64,000 nt of DNA from Phytophthora hibernalis (Eukaryota; Oomycota; Peronosporomycetes; Peronosporales; Peronosporaceae). The DNA is taken from NCBI GenBank assembly GCA_012656075.1, contig JAAKBF010000009.1, positions 682,001-746,000 on the forward strand, read 5' to 3'. Below are positions 20,384 through 30,113 of this stretch, piece by piece; positions within the stretch are counted from its first letter, which is position 1; every line of letters starts with the position of its first letter. The translations under genes and the position numbers were made by a program. The notes beneath the pieces are model-generated. The model searched no databases. It saw nothing but the letters and a program-made list of their open reading frames with translations, and had not been told where the DNA came from.

Positions 20384-21094
20384 GTGCATATCTTAGATGT
20401 TGGAATGTTCTCGCTGCAAGATATTGATACTATGAAGGAATGGCATGATCTTTCAAAGAAAATCAAGTGCACGCGGACGCTAATCAAGTGGGTCGAGAAC
20501 AAACCACATAGTGAAGAGCGACGTGCAATCCTAGCCAAGATACCTGTGATGAACATGTATTCTGCATTCAAGTCTCGTATTGGAGAAACGATTGTCCAGT
20601 TCCAAGACCTTACGAAGTTTGCGAGTGAAAAGTGGCTATCGGACGGGTGCGTTTTTGTGGCTGCACTTCAGGTAGCGAAACAAGCACGAGAGGCTGGAAT
20701 TAATAGCGGTGGCGTCGAACAAATTCTCGTAGTGGACCCTGTTTACTTGGGCTTCGAAAAGGATTCCGACAGGAAGAGATTGCTCGATACACGGAGACAG
20801 ATAATAAGCAAAGGTGCAGAAGGTCGTGTCATTTTCTTCCCGGTAAATATTCGAGTAGACATTGCGCATTGGTGTGGCGCCGTTGTTGACTTTCGAAGTT
20901 GCACGGTCTGGATATACGACCCTCTACAACGGAGTGACTACCTCGATGAAGTCGAACGTATCATGACAGACTGTGTAGTCCCGATCATTGACCCTGCATT
21001 CAGTTTTTCGATCAGACACTCTAGTGCTTGGCTGCAGAAGGACGGATATAGCTGTGGAATTCTGGTTGTAAAACGTATCTTCAAGTTGCAATGA
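20384..21094 (+). CDS. Ulp1/C48-type cysteine protease of the MULE
   Basis: A 236-codon open frame; the first in-frame ATG is at 20405, but an upstream frame suggests it may be the C-terminal part of a longer polyprotein. The C-terminal half has the C48 layout: His162 in AHWCG, Asp169 in VVDFRS, Gln218 and Cys224 in LQKDGYSCG. All four expected residues are present. The family removes SUMO or related modifiers or matures their precursors in the nucleus; what it does for a transposon is not established. The N-terminal half (LSDGCVFVAALQVAKQ) is typical of the helical region before the catalytic core. The frame ends just after the Cys at RIFKLQ, earlier than usual; sequence downstream in another frame suggests a late frameshift. 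Confidence 0.75.
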   Translation: MHILDVGMFSLQDIDTMKEWHDLSKKIKCTRTLIKWVENKPHSEERRAILAKIPVMNMYSAFKSRIGETIVQFQDLTKFASEKWLSDGCVFVAALQVAKQAREAGINSGGVEQILVVDPVYLGFEKDSDRKRLLDTRRQIISKGAEGRVIFFPVNIRVDIAHWCGAVVDFRSCTVWIYDPLQRSDYLDEVERIMTDCVVPIIDPAFSFSIRHSSAWLQKDGYSCGILVVKRIFKLQ

Positions 21095-21149
21095 ACACGA
21101 ACCCTGATGACGACCTACACAAGATATCGCCGCGACTGATGTCGCCAAG

Positions 21150-22361
21150 CGATACAGAAGATTGCAGATTCAAGATGTTCACAACAGTTTTCCTAGATGT
21201 TTGCGACAACTAATGCTTATGTACATCTTCCATTATATAACTTTCGTAGATTTACTGTTTCAAATTTGGCAGTGATACCATTTGTGCGGTGCCCATGCAG
21301 TGGGTGTGCTCACTTGCAGCACAACGTCTAAAGATACAGAAACGAGCAAAATCAGTTGTCAAGTTAGTCAGTGAAACCCAGCAGCGAACAATAGAACACG
21401 ACTGCAAACAAACGGAGCAGCAGTTCGGGTGGGCGAGCAACGCTGACGAATTGTCGCCGAGGTCGGATCGCATCAGCGTCGGCCGTACATCGATGCAGAA
21501 GAGCTGATTATGGCGGAACGGGTTCATGAGGTCGTTCCAGTAGGTATCGGACCCCTTTCAGACCCCTTCTGGATCTCAACCAGCCTGGTGTAGCGCAGAA
21601 CGCGCTTCACGCCTTCGTACACGTTCTTCTTGATCAGCTGAAACGGCTGGAAACAGTAGGATCCGTTGGTGTTAATGCCGCTCGTGAAGAGCAGGAATAC
21701 CGGACACATGGTCTCCTCATCGTAATCGCGCACGATCCTGTTCGTCTCCTCAAAGCTGCGCGCCATGTATGCCGTGGGAGTGGTCTTCGGCACGACACGC
21801 ACGAACTCTGTGGCCTGCAAGAGCTTGGCAGCGGCGTCCTTGGCGGCGATCCCCCATGGCAGGCGACACGACGGTCTCCAGTGTGACCCAGGACACGGAC
21901 AGCAACAAAGTTATACGACTGGTGTAAACCACATGCACTAACTTCGTCGAGATTTTTTTACAAATACTCCTTCATACCGGTATTTCGTAAGCACTACACT
22001 TGAGTGTGTAATCGTATGTAATCGGACTTATTCGAAAAAACAGCATGTTTTCTACCCGATAGTTGGTGAACGTAGGGAGAGCCTTGCTTTAATTAAAGAC
22101 GTATCTGCATCATTTTTCTGCAGGTTAAGGCTTTAGTGATTGGAGTGCGTTTGGCTGCTGTCGGTGTCGGGATCTCTAAAGTTTGCAAGTTGAAGTTGCG
22201 TTATGAGAGGAATCTGACCAAAAGCAGAAATTGACATGTAATTTTGTCAGTTCTTGAGGGTTTATTAGATTTGAAGATGAGCTGTTGAGCTGTTGCTTGT
22301 GTTAATTTTTCTGAGATTTGGCAAGTATGCTTTTTGAGCGGAAAATCGGATCACTGATATA
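21150..22361. other. Region 3' of the MULE genes
   Basis: Contains one notable - strand open frame (21938-21524, listed separately) and otherwise AT-rich sequence without recognisable content. Confidence 0.3.
21524..21880 (-). pseudogene. Unrecognised protein-like frame
   Basis: The - strand reads, from about 21880, WGIAAKDAAAKLLQATEFVR and on through RSFEETNRIVRDYDEETMCP, VFLLFTSGIN and a C-terminal part rich in Tyr and basic residues, ending at 21524. The composition (buried aromatic clusters, charged helices) looks like real coding sequence, not a shadow; the + strand has only a 72-codon frame overlapping another part. No domain is recognised. The 5' end has no clear start and is probably truncated. 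Confidence 0.4.
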
Positions 22362-22381
22362 CTCTGAAATAAATTTCAGAG
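22362..22381. repeat. Imperfect 20-bp palindrome CTCTGAAAT/ATTTCAGAG
   Basis: Differs from the perfect palindrome at 13491-13510 and 36323-36342 by one central base. It sits near the supposed right end of the MULE. Confidence 0.7.
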
Positions 22382-22883
22382 AATACCCGTCGCTAGCTTT
22401 CTTCCGTTTCCTCTATCTTATTCAAGACTGAGCTGATATCGTAAATCACGGCGAATATGTAACCTCATAAAAGGTGAAAAATTAATTGGTAAAACCCCTG
22501 GTAAAAGTAAACATCAACAATTTTGAATGACCCCAAACGTTTTACGAGAATATTTTATGTTTACCGTGTGTTGCATCATCGCCGTGATTTACGGCATTTG
22601 TCCAAACCCACTTGCCCACCGCGCCCGACAAATCCGTTCTGTTCTTATCGAGCCCGGTCTACCAATGACTATATGTAGAGCGGTTGGAGAGTTGCGTTGC
22701 ATCTCCTAAAAGATAGGGTGATTAACCAGGACAAAAACCCTACCCACTGTGAAACACTGCAACCGGCTATTTACTGGTCCCATCTTCATGTAGTGTGTGT
22801 ATCATGATGGAATAGAACACTCCTAAGTGAGCTGGTACCACGTGTGTAAGTGAAGACCCACGGGCACGCGCCACCACTCCCGC
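22382..22883. other. Unassigned leader-like stretch
   Basis: No supported gene. It precedes the + strand gag-like frame starting at 22884 and might include its leader or part of an LTR, but I found no terminal repeat or primer-binding site. Confidence 0.25.
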
Positions 22884-24140
22884 ATGGGAAAGACTTACGA
22901 AGCCAAGGCGCCCAGCGCCGCCGCTGCCAAGCCGAAGAAGACCCCGCCGGAAAGAAGCAGAAGGCCGCTTCTAAGAAGCCCGGCGATTCGCCACAGCCGC
23001 CCCAGACCCGAGCCCGATCCAGCAAGCGCAATGCAGTCCAACTGCCCGGCCCACACGAAGACGCCAGCAGCGACAGCGAGTCGGACGCCGACGTCACGAA
23101 CCCTGGGCTCATCACTGGCGACGAGGACGTCAACATGGACACGGCTCCTGGAGCGAGCGACAAGCAACCGCCGCCGAACCCGATGGAAGATGCTCCAGAG
23201 GAGCCGGTCGCTGATCCAAAAGCTCCGGGAGGCCACGACGACTCGCAAAAGCCTGGTGCGGGGTCTAAGCACGCGGAAACTTCCGAGGAGCCGTCCGCCA
23301 TGGACATGGAGGTTGAGGAGAACCCGCCACGTCGTGCCGAGCACTATTCTCCGGATAACTGTTCCGACGAAGTCGACTACGGTGAGTCCGAGCTTGAAGA
23401 GGACGACCACGAGCAGGGAGAGGTCCACGACCCCAACATGTCCCCACCGCTCACGGAGCAGCAACGCGCCTTGCATCCCGGGAGCCCTGCCACTCCTCGC
23501 AGATCCGCTGCCGTTGCGCGGAGCGCAGAGCGCGAGAAGGCAGAGCGCGAGACCGCGCGGACCCCGAGCGGGAGACCCAAGTCATTACGAACGTCGTGGA
23601 GGGCGAAGAAGTGCCGGCAGAGATGATCCGGTCCGACAACCGGCAGCACCTCGCCGACCGAGCCCGCACCGGCCAAGTAGCTGCCGAGCAGCACCGCGAC
23701 TCCAAGCGCGAACACGAGACCACGTCTCCCCGGACGCGAGAACAGCTGCTCGCATTGCGATATTGGTCCGTCCCTGAGTACCGCGGGTACCTGCGACTGA
23801 GTCGCTCGCCTGGCCAGACCGTCTCTCACTACGACGAGTGTCCGGTCGTGCTGCTCGCCGACACAGGCCTGGCCCGACAGTCCAACGAGACCGACTTCAG
23901 GGAGTGGCTCCAACCCCTGCCCGAGTTCTTGGCCTCGCCTTATCGAATCGATTGGCTGGCTGGCCCAGCGGCGTCTTCGCTTTCGCATGGCGAAGATGAT
24001 TGTCGACGACCAGTGCACAAGCGGCACTTCGACCGCAATATGCCCGCGCCGGGGTGATCCTCGAGGAGGTGGTGCAGAAGATAGAGAAGTCATGGCAGTT
24101 CCAGCCGATAGAACATCGAAGTGTTCTCGGACCGGTTACC
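22884..24140 (+). pseudogene. Gag-like polyprotein of a second retroelement, part 1
   Basis: ATG at 22884 begins MGKTYEAKAPSAAAAKPKKT; the frame shifts near 22,945 into AGKKQKAASKKPGDSPQPPQ and runs as an acidic, Pro-rich region (DNCSDEVDYGESELEEDDHE, 23,360) and an Arg/Glu-rich helix (ERETARTPSGRPKSLRTSW), shifts again near 23,600 and continues TREQLLALRYWSVPEYRGYL and FREWLQPLPEFLASPYRIDW, then GVILEEVVQKIEKSWQFQPI after a third shift near 24,000. The folded block at 23,730-23,950 resembles gag proteins I associate with oomycete Ty3/Gypsy elements. The frame meets the antisense chromodomain at 24140. It would be the structural protein; the three shifts make it non-functional. Confidence 0.55.
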
Positions 24141-24350
24141 GCCGACCGGCTCCGTGGGAGCGCTCGTAAGCGTCCACGACATCGGCACAGCCCTCCGAGA
24201 GGCGGCTACCGGACTCCCATGTGCCCTGAGCCTCGGGATAGCCGCGCCACTTCACCAGATACTGGTAGTGGCCGATACACCCGCGGAGCTTCAGTAGCTT
24301 CTCAACGTGGAAGTAGAGAGCGCCCTCGTTTCCGATCAATGGGGGCGGAG
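24136..24350 (-). pseudogene. Chromodomain at the C-terminus of Gypsy pol
   Basis: The - strand reads FHVEKLLKLRGCIGHYQYLV, KWRGYPEAQGTWES and CADVVDAYERSHG before the stop at 24136. The aromatic positions Tyr, Trp and Trp of the methyl-lysine cage type, and the spacing, fit chromodomains that follow the integrase in chromoviral Gypsy elements, where they steer insertion to certain chromatin. It belongs with the pol frames 24890-27919 on the same strand but is separated from them by antisense gag sequence and a frame change. Confidence 0.8.
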
Positions 24351-24888
24351 GACGCAACGGACGCGTCGACCGACCATGATGCTCCGCATCGCTCGATGGC
24401 GTCGTACGCCTCTGCGACTGACGTCCCGTCAACTCGTGGGTCTCTTCTGGACGCGGTTGAGGGCTTCCAGCGGCTCTTGGAGGCGCAGCGGGTGGACCTT
24501 GCGTCCCTGCGCGGACGCGTGCAGAGCGTCGAAGCGGCGATGGCCTCTGATCGGAACGTCCGTCAGGACCTGGATCGTATCGGGCGTGTAACGCGTGATC
24601 TGCAAGATCAGTTCGTCCAGCTGAACCGGGCCTGTCTCAGCTGGACCGCAGTAACGCGGAGGCCCAACAGGCGCTTCGGAATGATCACTCCGCTCTCGAA
24701 GAGCATCTCGGTTGGATTCACCAGCTCTACAACCGCGTGGCGGAGTTGGAGAACCGTGCCCCTGCGGCCGTGGTGGCACCGCCGGCGGCTCCAGCTCTGA
24801 CTCAGGCCGACGTGATGCAGATGATGGCGAATGCCGTTCGGCAGTACTCGAGTTCGTCGGACTCGACGAGTCACCCGCCTCAACAGCC
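24351..24888 (+). pseudogene. Gag-like coiled-coil segment, part 2
   Basis: The + strand reads LLDAVEGFQRLLEAQRVDLA, SLRGRVQSVEAAMASDRNVR and QDLDRIGRVTRDLQDQFVQL with leucines at heptad spacing; after a frame change near 24,640 it reads SNAEAQQALRNDHSALEEHL and LYNRVAELENRAPAAVVAPP. These are convincing coiled-coil sequences with a Pro/Ala linker. On the - strand the same bases give only Arg/Pro-rich low-complexity translation. It is thus inserted sense sequence of another element lying inside the - strand pol gene. Confidence 0.6.
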
Positions 24889-25855
24889 ACCTCCGCCGGG
24901 CGGTACGGCTTGAGCAAGCCCACGTAGAACGTCGGGTGTGTGGCCATAGCCGACGGCAAGTCCAACGTGTACGCGTTGCCGTGGACCCCAGTGACCGTGA
25001 ACGGCCCCACAAACCGAGGACGGAGCTTCGTGCTGCCCACAGCGGTGACCGCCTGCATAGGAAGATTCTTCGCGTTTAAGAGGACCTGGTCCCCTAATAC
25101 AAACACCTGTGTTCTTACGCCCCTGGCGATCACTGTTTTCTTTCTGTGTGTCTTGTGCCACCGCCATAGCATCTCGGATGCGCTGTCTTACCGCCTTTCC
25201 TGTCTCAATGAACGTGAGCAGGTTCCGTTTGACGGACGAGCGAAGATGTTTGAGGCCACGGGGATCCTCGGCGACAGCCTCTCCTCACCCAAATTTGAAG
25301 CCGGAGGCAACGACAACGGCGTACGCGGGTGCCGCAGCCCGTTAACGTAGAATGGGGTGAAACCCGTCGACGCTTGCACCGCATTGTTGAGTGCAAACTC
25401 TACTTGAGGCAGCAACGTGCTCCACTTCGTGGGTTCTTCGGCGCAGACGCTGCGCAGCACGTCTTCCAACACGCGGTTCACCCGCTCGGTTTGACGTCCG
25501 TCTGCGGATGATCCGCCGTGGACATATCCAGTCTCGTACCGAGAAGGCGGAACAAGTGTGTCCAGAAGTGTGACACGAAGCGGGGATCCCAATCGCTTAC
25601 GAACGCCTCCGGGAGGCCATGGTGTCGAAAGACATTATCGACAAAGAGCTGAGCCGCCTGCGGCGCTGTCACGCTCTTCTTCACCGCGGCCAGCCGTACC
25701 ATCTTGCTCAGACGGCAGACGAAGACCAGAATGCCAGTATGGCCGCGCGAATCTGCCGGAAGCTCAAAGATGAAGTCCATGCTCACCGAGCGCCAACAAT
25801 CCGCCGGTACCGGCAAACTCATCAAAGGAGCGGACGACAAGGGAGCGGGCTTCAC
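24889..25855 (-). pseudogene. Gypsy integrase catalytic core and C-terminal domain
   Basis: The - strand reads SVSMDFIFELPADSRGHTGI (first Asp), AFVSDWDPRFVSHFW (second Asp), then after a frameshift near 25,500 TERVNRVLEDVLRSVCAEEP (the Glu), giving the D,D-35-E triad. It is followed by QVEFALNNAVQASTGFTPFY, and after another shift near 25,180 by STKLRPRFVGPFTVTGVHGN and FYVGLLKPYR, the GPY/F-type module that precedes the chromodomain. The integrase inserts element cDNA into chromosomes. Two frameshifts make the gene non-functional as read. Confidence 0.85.
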
Positions 25856-25864
25856 ACGCCGACA

Positions 25865-26637
25865 CGTTTCGCACGTTTACACGTACGTGCGCACCCACTT
25901 GTACATGTGAGACCACCAAAAGTGACGGGCCACCGACGTGTACGACTTCTCGCGACCGAGGTGACCGCTTAGCGGAGTGTCATGTGCCTCATAGCGGACA
26001 CGATGGCGCAAATCTTCGTCGTTGGGAACGACAAGACGAGGTTCCTCCCCGTCATCGACTTGGTAGTAGAGTAGGCCATCGGCCATCGAATAGCGGTGCA
26101 GCCGTGATCGCTGCCGAGCAGTGAGCTTCACTGCCTTCTCAGGCACCTTCAACGCCGTGAAGGTCATCGTCGTCAGCATACGCCTCGCGTAGCAGCTCAT
26201 GGAGCGGAGAATCAAGGTACGTAACGTGCGCCAGCTCGTAGTCCGGTCGTCGAGAGAGCGTCCGCGAGGACATTCTGCTTACCCGGCTTATACTCCACGG
26301 TGAAGTTGTACTCGGCGAAGAACGAGAGCCACCTCGCCATGCGCTGGGAGAGGTGGGGTGACGACGTCGCAGTCCGCAAGGACGCATGATCTGTGTAGAT
26401 CACAAAGGGTTTGCTGCCGAGCAGGTGTACCCGAAACTTCACAAGCGCGTACTTCATCGCGAGAAGCTCCTTGTCGTGGACAGGGTAGTTCTTTTCAGCC
26501 GCCTTAAGCTGGCGCGACTGGAAAGAGACCACCCGCTCTCTGCCATCGGCATCGACCTGCAACAAGGCACAGCCTATGGCAAAGTCGGATGTGTCGCACA
26601 CCACGCTGAAGGGACGACTGTCGTCTGACAACGCCAA
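25865..26637 (-). pseudogene. Gypsy RNase H and integrase zinc-binding region
   Basis: RNase H_like frame 26637-26212 with FSVVCDTSDFAIGCALLQVD (Asp), VHDKELLAMKYAL (Glu) and VIYTDHASLR (Asp), ending KPGKQNVLADALS. A shift at about 26,255 leads to RRDYELAHVTYLDS and the HHCC module in frame 26215-25877 (LRHRVRYEAHDTPLSGHLG ... YVxTCETC). RNase H removes RNA from the cDNA hybrid. The module order continues directly from RT at 26744. Confidence 0.85.
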
Positions 26638-26743
26638 AATCGGAGATGCTTTTGATCGCTTCGAAAGCCTGCTGAGCCTCGTCGGTCCATGACCAGTCCG
26701 CCTCCTTCTTCAGAAGATTCGTCAGCGGGCGTGCCATCTCCGC

Positions 26744-27919
26744 TTAGTTGGCGCTGTATTTGTGCAAGTAGTTGGCGAGGCCGAGCCACTTGCGCAAATC
26801 CTTTTGGGACACCGGTACCGGCCACTGTGCGATCGCGCATACCTTCTCAGGGTCCGCGCGGACACCGTCCTTGCCAAGGAAACATCCCAAGAAGGGAATC
26901 TCTTCGGCGCCGAAGATGCACTTGTTGATGTTGGCATACAAACGATTCTCACGCATGCACGTGAACACCTCGCGGAGGTGCTCGACGTGCACCTTGATAG
27001 CCGTCTCGCCTTCCGCAGCGCGACTGTGCACGAAAATGTCATCGAAGTACGTCTGTACAAACTGCCGCATCGGCCGGAAGAGCTGGGTCACCAGCCTATT
27101 GAACATGGCTGGTGCATTTGATAGCCCTTGGGGCATCACCAGCCATTCCCATAGCATCCCGCTCGGGGTACTAACCGCTGTGAGCGGAATGTCCGACTCA
27201 CGCATCAGCAGCTGATAGTAGCAATCGACCATGTCGAGCGCGCTGAAGATGGTGCATCCTGCCATGTTGTTCTGCAACACATCCTTTCGAGGGATCGGCG
27301 TGGACGCCGGGATGGTGTCCGAGTTCAGCTTGTTGAACACGTGCACCATGCGCCACTTCCCGTTGGGTTTGCGAACGCAAAACGTCGGCGACGAATGCGG
27401 CGACTTCGACTCGCGCACCATGCCCGCGGCATACTTCGCTGTGAAGAAGGCGTCGATCACATCGACTTTCTCCTTCGGCAGTGGCCATTGGCGCGTTGTG
27501 CAGTACTTAGTGCCTGGCACCAAGTCGATTTCGTGTCGGACACCTCGATCCGGAGGTAACACCGACGGTGGATTGTCGCTGACGACGTCCGAAAACTCCT
27601 TCAAGAGAGGGTAGTACGGGTCCGACGGATCCTTCAAGATGGCCGCGCCATACCGCTTCTGCCTCGAAGAGGCCCTCTCGTCTTCCAGCACATCAGGGTC
27701 CATGACCGAAGAGGTGTTTAGCCCGACCGAGTCGTGTTCACGGTGGATAAGGACCATCTCCTCAAGCTCGCCCGCCTTCAGCGAGTCGAGAAACTCGACA
27801 TATGAGAGCTCCTCGAGCCCGAGTAGCTCTGCTACCGTAGGTAGCGGAGCCAGGTCCACGCTTTCTTTGCGTTCTCCCGTGAGAACGCCTAGCACCCTGG
27901 GTGCAACCGCCTTGTCCAA
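26744..27919 (-). pseudogene. Gypsy reverse transcriptase, long open frame
   Basis: A 391-codon open frame, the longest in the window. A linker (1-100) precedes RT: KYCTTRQWPLPKEKVDVIDA, SPTFCVRKPNGKWRMVHVFN, the catalytic Asp in FSALDM (about residue 229), MPQGLSNAPAMFNR (about 262-275) and the active site YFDDIFVHS at 291-299. It ends at LGLANYLHKYSAN followed by a stop near 26744, after which the connection to RNase H continues in another frame. RT copies element RNA into cDNA in cytoplasmic particles. Motifs are intact, so this domain is little decayed; only the frame breaks on both sides inactivate it. Confidence 0.9.
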
Positions 27920-27985
27920 GTGGCCCGCATCACGGCGATCTCCGCCTTGACATAGTCTTGCCGTGGCTGACCCAGCCTTAGCGTC

Positions 27986-28232
27986 GTTCGTGGGAGCCTC
28001 CGCTCGACCATCTTCCTGTGCGCGAGACCCAGCTCCAGCGGCTTTTCCTGCGTGGTCTGTCTCAGCTCCAACGCCTTGCGTAGTGGGAGTCTCTACTCGA
28101 CCACACTTGTCTGCGCGAGCACCGACTCTAGCGACTTGTCCTGCGTGGGCTGCCTCAGCTCCAACGCTTTGCGTAGTGGGAGACCCTGCTCGACCACTCT
28201 TGGTTGCGCGAGCCTTAGCTCCGGCGCCTTGG
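27986..28232. repeat. 93-bp tandem repeat in the Gypsy protease-RT linker
   Basis: About 2.7 units; clear starts CGTAGTGGGAG at 28079 and 28172, a diverged one at about 27986. Each unit is 31 codons and encodes (on the - strand) LPLRKALELRQ.TQ(D/E)K and a basic segment. The first unit carries a TAG in this frame at about 28,094. Confidence 0.8.
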
Positions 28233-28250
28233 ACGTCATCTGCCCCGGGG

Positions 28251-29264
28251 CTAGAACGACGTTCTTGTTCTCGAGAGTACCATGAGTCTCATCATGAGCA
28301 TCACACGGGACCCCTTCCATTCTCCCACATCCACCAAAGGCTCATGAGCTCTCGAAGAGGTAGGGCACGCGGTCGACAAAGCCGAATGCAGTTCAAGTAC
28401 TTCCGAAGTACCTGCGAAGTGCCGTTCGCCGCGTGGCACACGATGCTCGTGCACAAACCCGTCTCGGGAAGAGGAGGGGACATGACCCACCAGGGCTCTG
28501 TCCACGAGGGGCTTGTGACTAGCACCAATGGTGCGACTTTTCCAATCTATCCACGGCTCATGCTTAGCAAGCCAGGGCATGCCGAAGATAAGATCGTACC
28601 GATCATCCATATCCAAGACAATGAACGGTTCGACCGAGTTGAAGTCGTCAAACTTGACGTTTAAAGATATAAGAACCTTGCGTGTAGACACGATGAATCC
28701 AGTCACCAGGCGAACAGATACACTTGTATTATGCTTAGAAGCTTCCAAAGTGCTAGCATATAATGCATTGTTCCTGGCCACACTGGCTTTCGTCGCGAAA
28801 TTGTAGGACGCACCCGAATCGATCAGGATGGTCAACGGTTCTTCATACCCTTTAACGCTGGCGGTGACAACCACGAGGTTAGACCGCGCGGCGGCCACGG
28901 AAAGACACAACAGTGTCGTCCCTGGGACTTGCTCCTTCGGAGGTGGAGGTGGCGGAACCACCGTCCTCGAAGTCTCCCAGCAGGGCGTCCCGCGCCTACT
29001 GGTAGTCGCCGTTTTCCGACCCGTAGACTCGATCATGTTGAGGGACGGAGTGGCCTTGCCACGACCTGTCTTCCACGTGTTCGTCGGACAGTTCCGACGG
29101 AAATGACCAAGTTGGTTACAACCAAAGCAGCGACCACTCGCACGTTGGGTCCGCTGGGGACGAGCCGACTCGGCAGACGAGATCTCCATGGGAGTGGGAC
29201 CTTCCGTAGCCTCCGTGCGATCCGCATAGCCCTGCGCCGAGCGCACATAATGGTCTTCCAACAT
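28251..29264 (-). pseudogene. Gypsy gag zinc knuckle and aspartic protease
   Basis: A 337-codon open frame. Near residue 43-56 lies the zinc knuckle CFGCNQLGHFRRNC (CX2CX4HX4C), which binds element RNA. After a Pro-rich linker comes the retropepsin-like domain: LTILIDSGASYNFATKASVA with the DSGA active site, and FIVLDMDDRYDLIFGMPWLA, the usual second half. The protease processes the polyprotein. The C-terminal 90 residues lead to the 93-bp repeats and then to RT. Gag upstream is in other frames. Confidence 0.85.
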
Positions 29265-29269
29265 GGCGA

Positions 29270-30054
29270 TGTGTACTGCCTCGTTGAACGTCTTCGGCTA
29301 CGGCGGAAGAGTTCAGTGCGAACCTCGCCCGGGCGGACACCGTCCATGAAGACCGTCACCTTGACGTCCTCAGAGAGGGAGCGCCAGCCATGGCGGCCTC
29401 GAGGTTCTGCAGTTCCATGACGTAGTCTTGGAGCGTGCGCTTCCTTGCTTGCACCGCAAGAATAGCGACCGATAACGGTAGGCCACATTGGCCAGAAGGA
29501 ACGTCGTGCGCAGCTCTTGTTCCATGAACGCCCACGAAGTGAAATACCCCGGAGCCGAAGTCTCTCGAGCCATCGCCCAAGCGCGAGCCCGACCTCCCAG
29601 GTTAGACAGCGCGAAAGCGACCTGAGCCCTTGACTCGTAGATCTGTCCAGCGCTGAGCGCTATCTCGATCTCGCGAATCCAGAAGACAAGGCTGTCGGAC
29701 TCTTTGCCGTCAAACGTCGGAACCGACATCTTGACGGGCTTCGTAGCTCCTTGTCGCGAGGCGAACGGAGCAGAACCCGAGGAGTTCGACTGTGCCGCAC
29801 TCTGCATCTCAGCTCGCATGGTCGTGCGAGCAGCCTCCTGCGCGGTGGCGCTCACGTGAGCAATCAGCGACGACTCGTACTTGTCGAAGCGTTCCACGCG
29901 CGCTTTGCTGCTCCGCAGGTAGGTTGGGGAATCCAGCGAATGCTGCTTCGCCCAGGAGGCTGACCCTCTTCTCAAGAGTTGCCCAGTGGGCGTCCGTGAG
30001 ATGAGGAAAGTCCTGCCGGGACGGCAGCCTGCTCCCTGAGTCTTCCATACTCAA
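29270..30054 (-). pseudogene. Gypsy gag N-terminal and capsid region
   Basis: Starts MSMEDSGSRLPSRQDFPHLT at 30054; a shift near 29,930 leads to RSSKARVERFDKYESSLIAH, then the capsid block VKMSVPTFDGKESDSLVFWI, REIEIALSAGQIYESRAQVA, FALSNLGGRARAWAMARETS and WAFMEQELRTTFLLANVAYR, typical of Retrotrans_gag. A second shift near 29,480 leads to ARKRTLQDYVMELQNLEAAM. The start lies 59 bp inside the 5' LTR edge, consistent with a short leader containing the primer-binding site. Confidence 0.8.
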
Positions 30055-30099
30055 TGAGATCTTGATTGTAGAAAACCGCGCCGGTCGCGGGATTGACTA

Positions 30100-30111
30100 C
30101 AAGTGCTACCA
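30100..30111 (-). promoter_or_regulatory. Primer-binding site of the Gypsy element
   Basis: On the - strand TGGTAGCACTTG starts two bases after the LTR end. TGG plus a tRNA 3'-end complement directly beside the 5' LTR is where minus-strand cDNA synthesis starts. The tRNA species cannot be settled from so short a match; TGGTAGCA resembles initiator-Met primed sites. Confidence 0.6.
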
Positions 30112-30113
30112 GG

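Larger units (their letters stand above)
16893..22383 (+). mobile_element. Mutator-like element with SWIM transposase and Ulp1-like protease (ends uncertain)
   Basis: The element holds a MULE transposase (17371-19403 and its frameshifted continuation to about 20340) followed on the same strand by a Ulp1/C48 protease domain (20384-21094). Pairing of these two activities is known from Kaonashi-type MULEs in plants and from other lineages. The ends are guesses: CTCTGAAATT at 16895 and a reversed copy ending at 22381 could be terminal motifs, but beyond ten bases they do not match well and no 8-9 bp target duplication was found. Confidence 0.55.

Noticed and set aside
16890..22250. ACATGTCAA motifs near 16905 and 22235 as MULE terminal repeats
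   Set aside because: Only about 13 bases match in inverted orientation and no target duplication flanks them.
22786..24093. Long - strand open frames (up to 238 codons) opposite the gag-like gene
   Set aside because: Their composition is the antisense of a GC-rich acidic/Arg-rich frame; the + strand frame has a coherent gag-like block and a start codon.
24000..24800. Single 266-codon + strand gene
   Set aside because: About 70 codons of it are antisense to a clear chromodomain, so the frame is better read as two gag pieces interrupted by foreign antisense sequence; kept as a finding instead.
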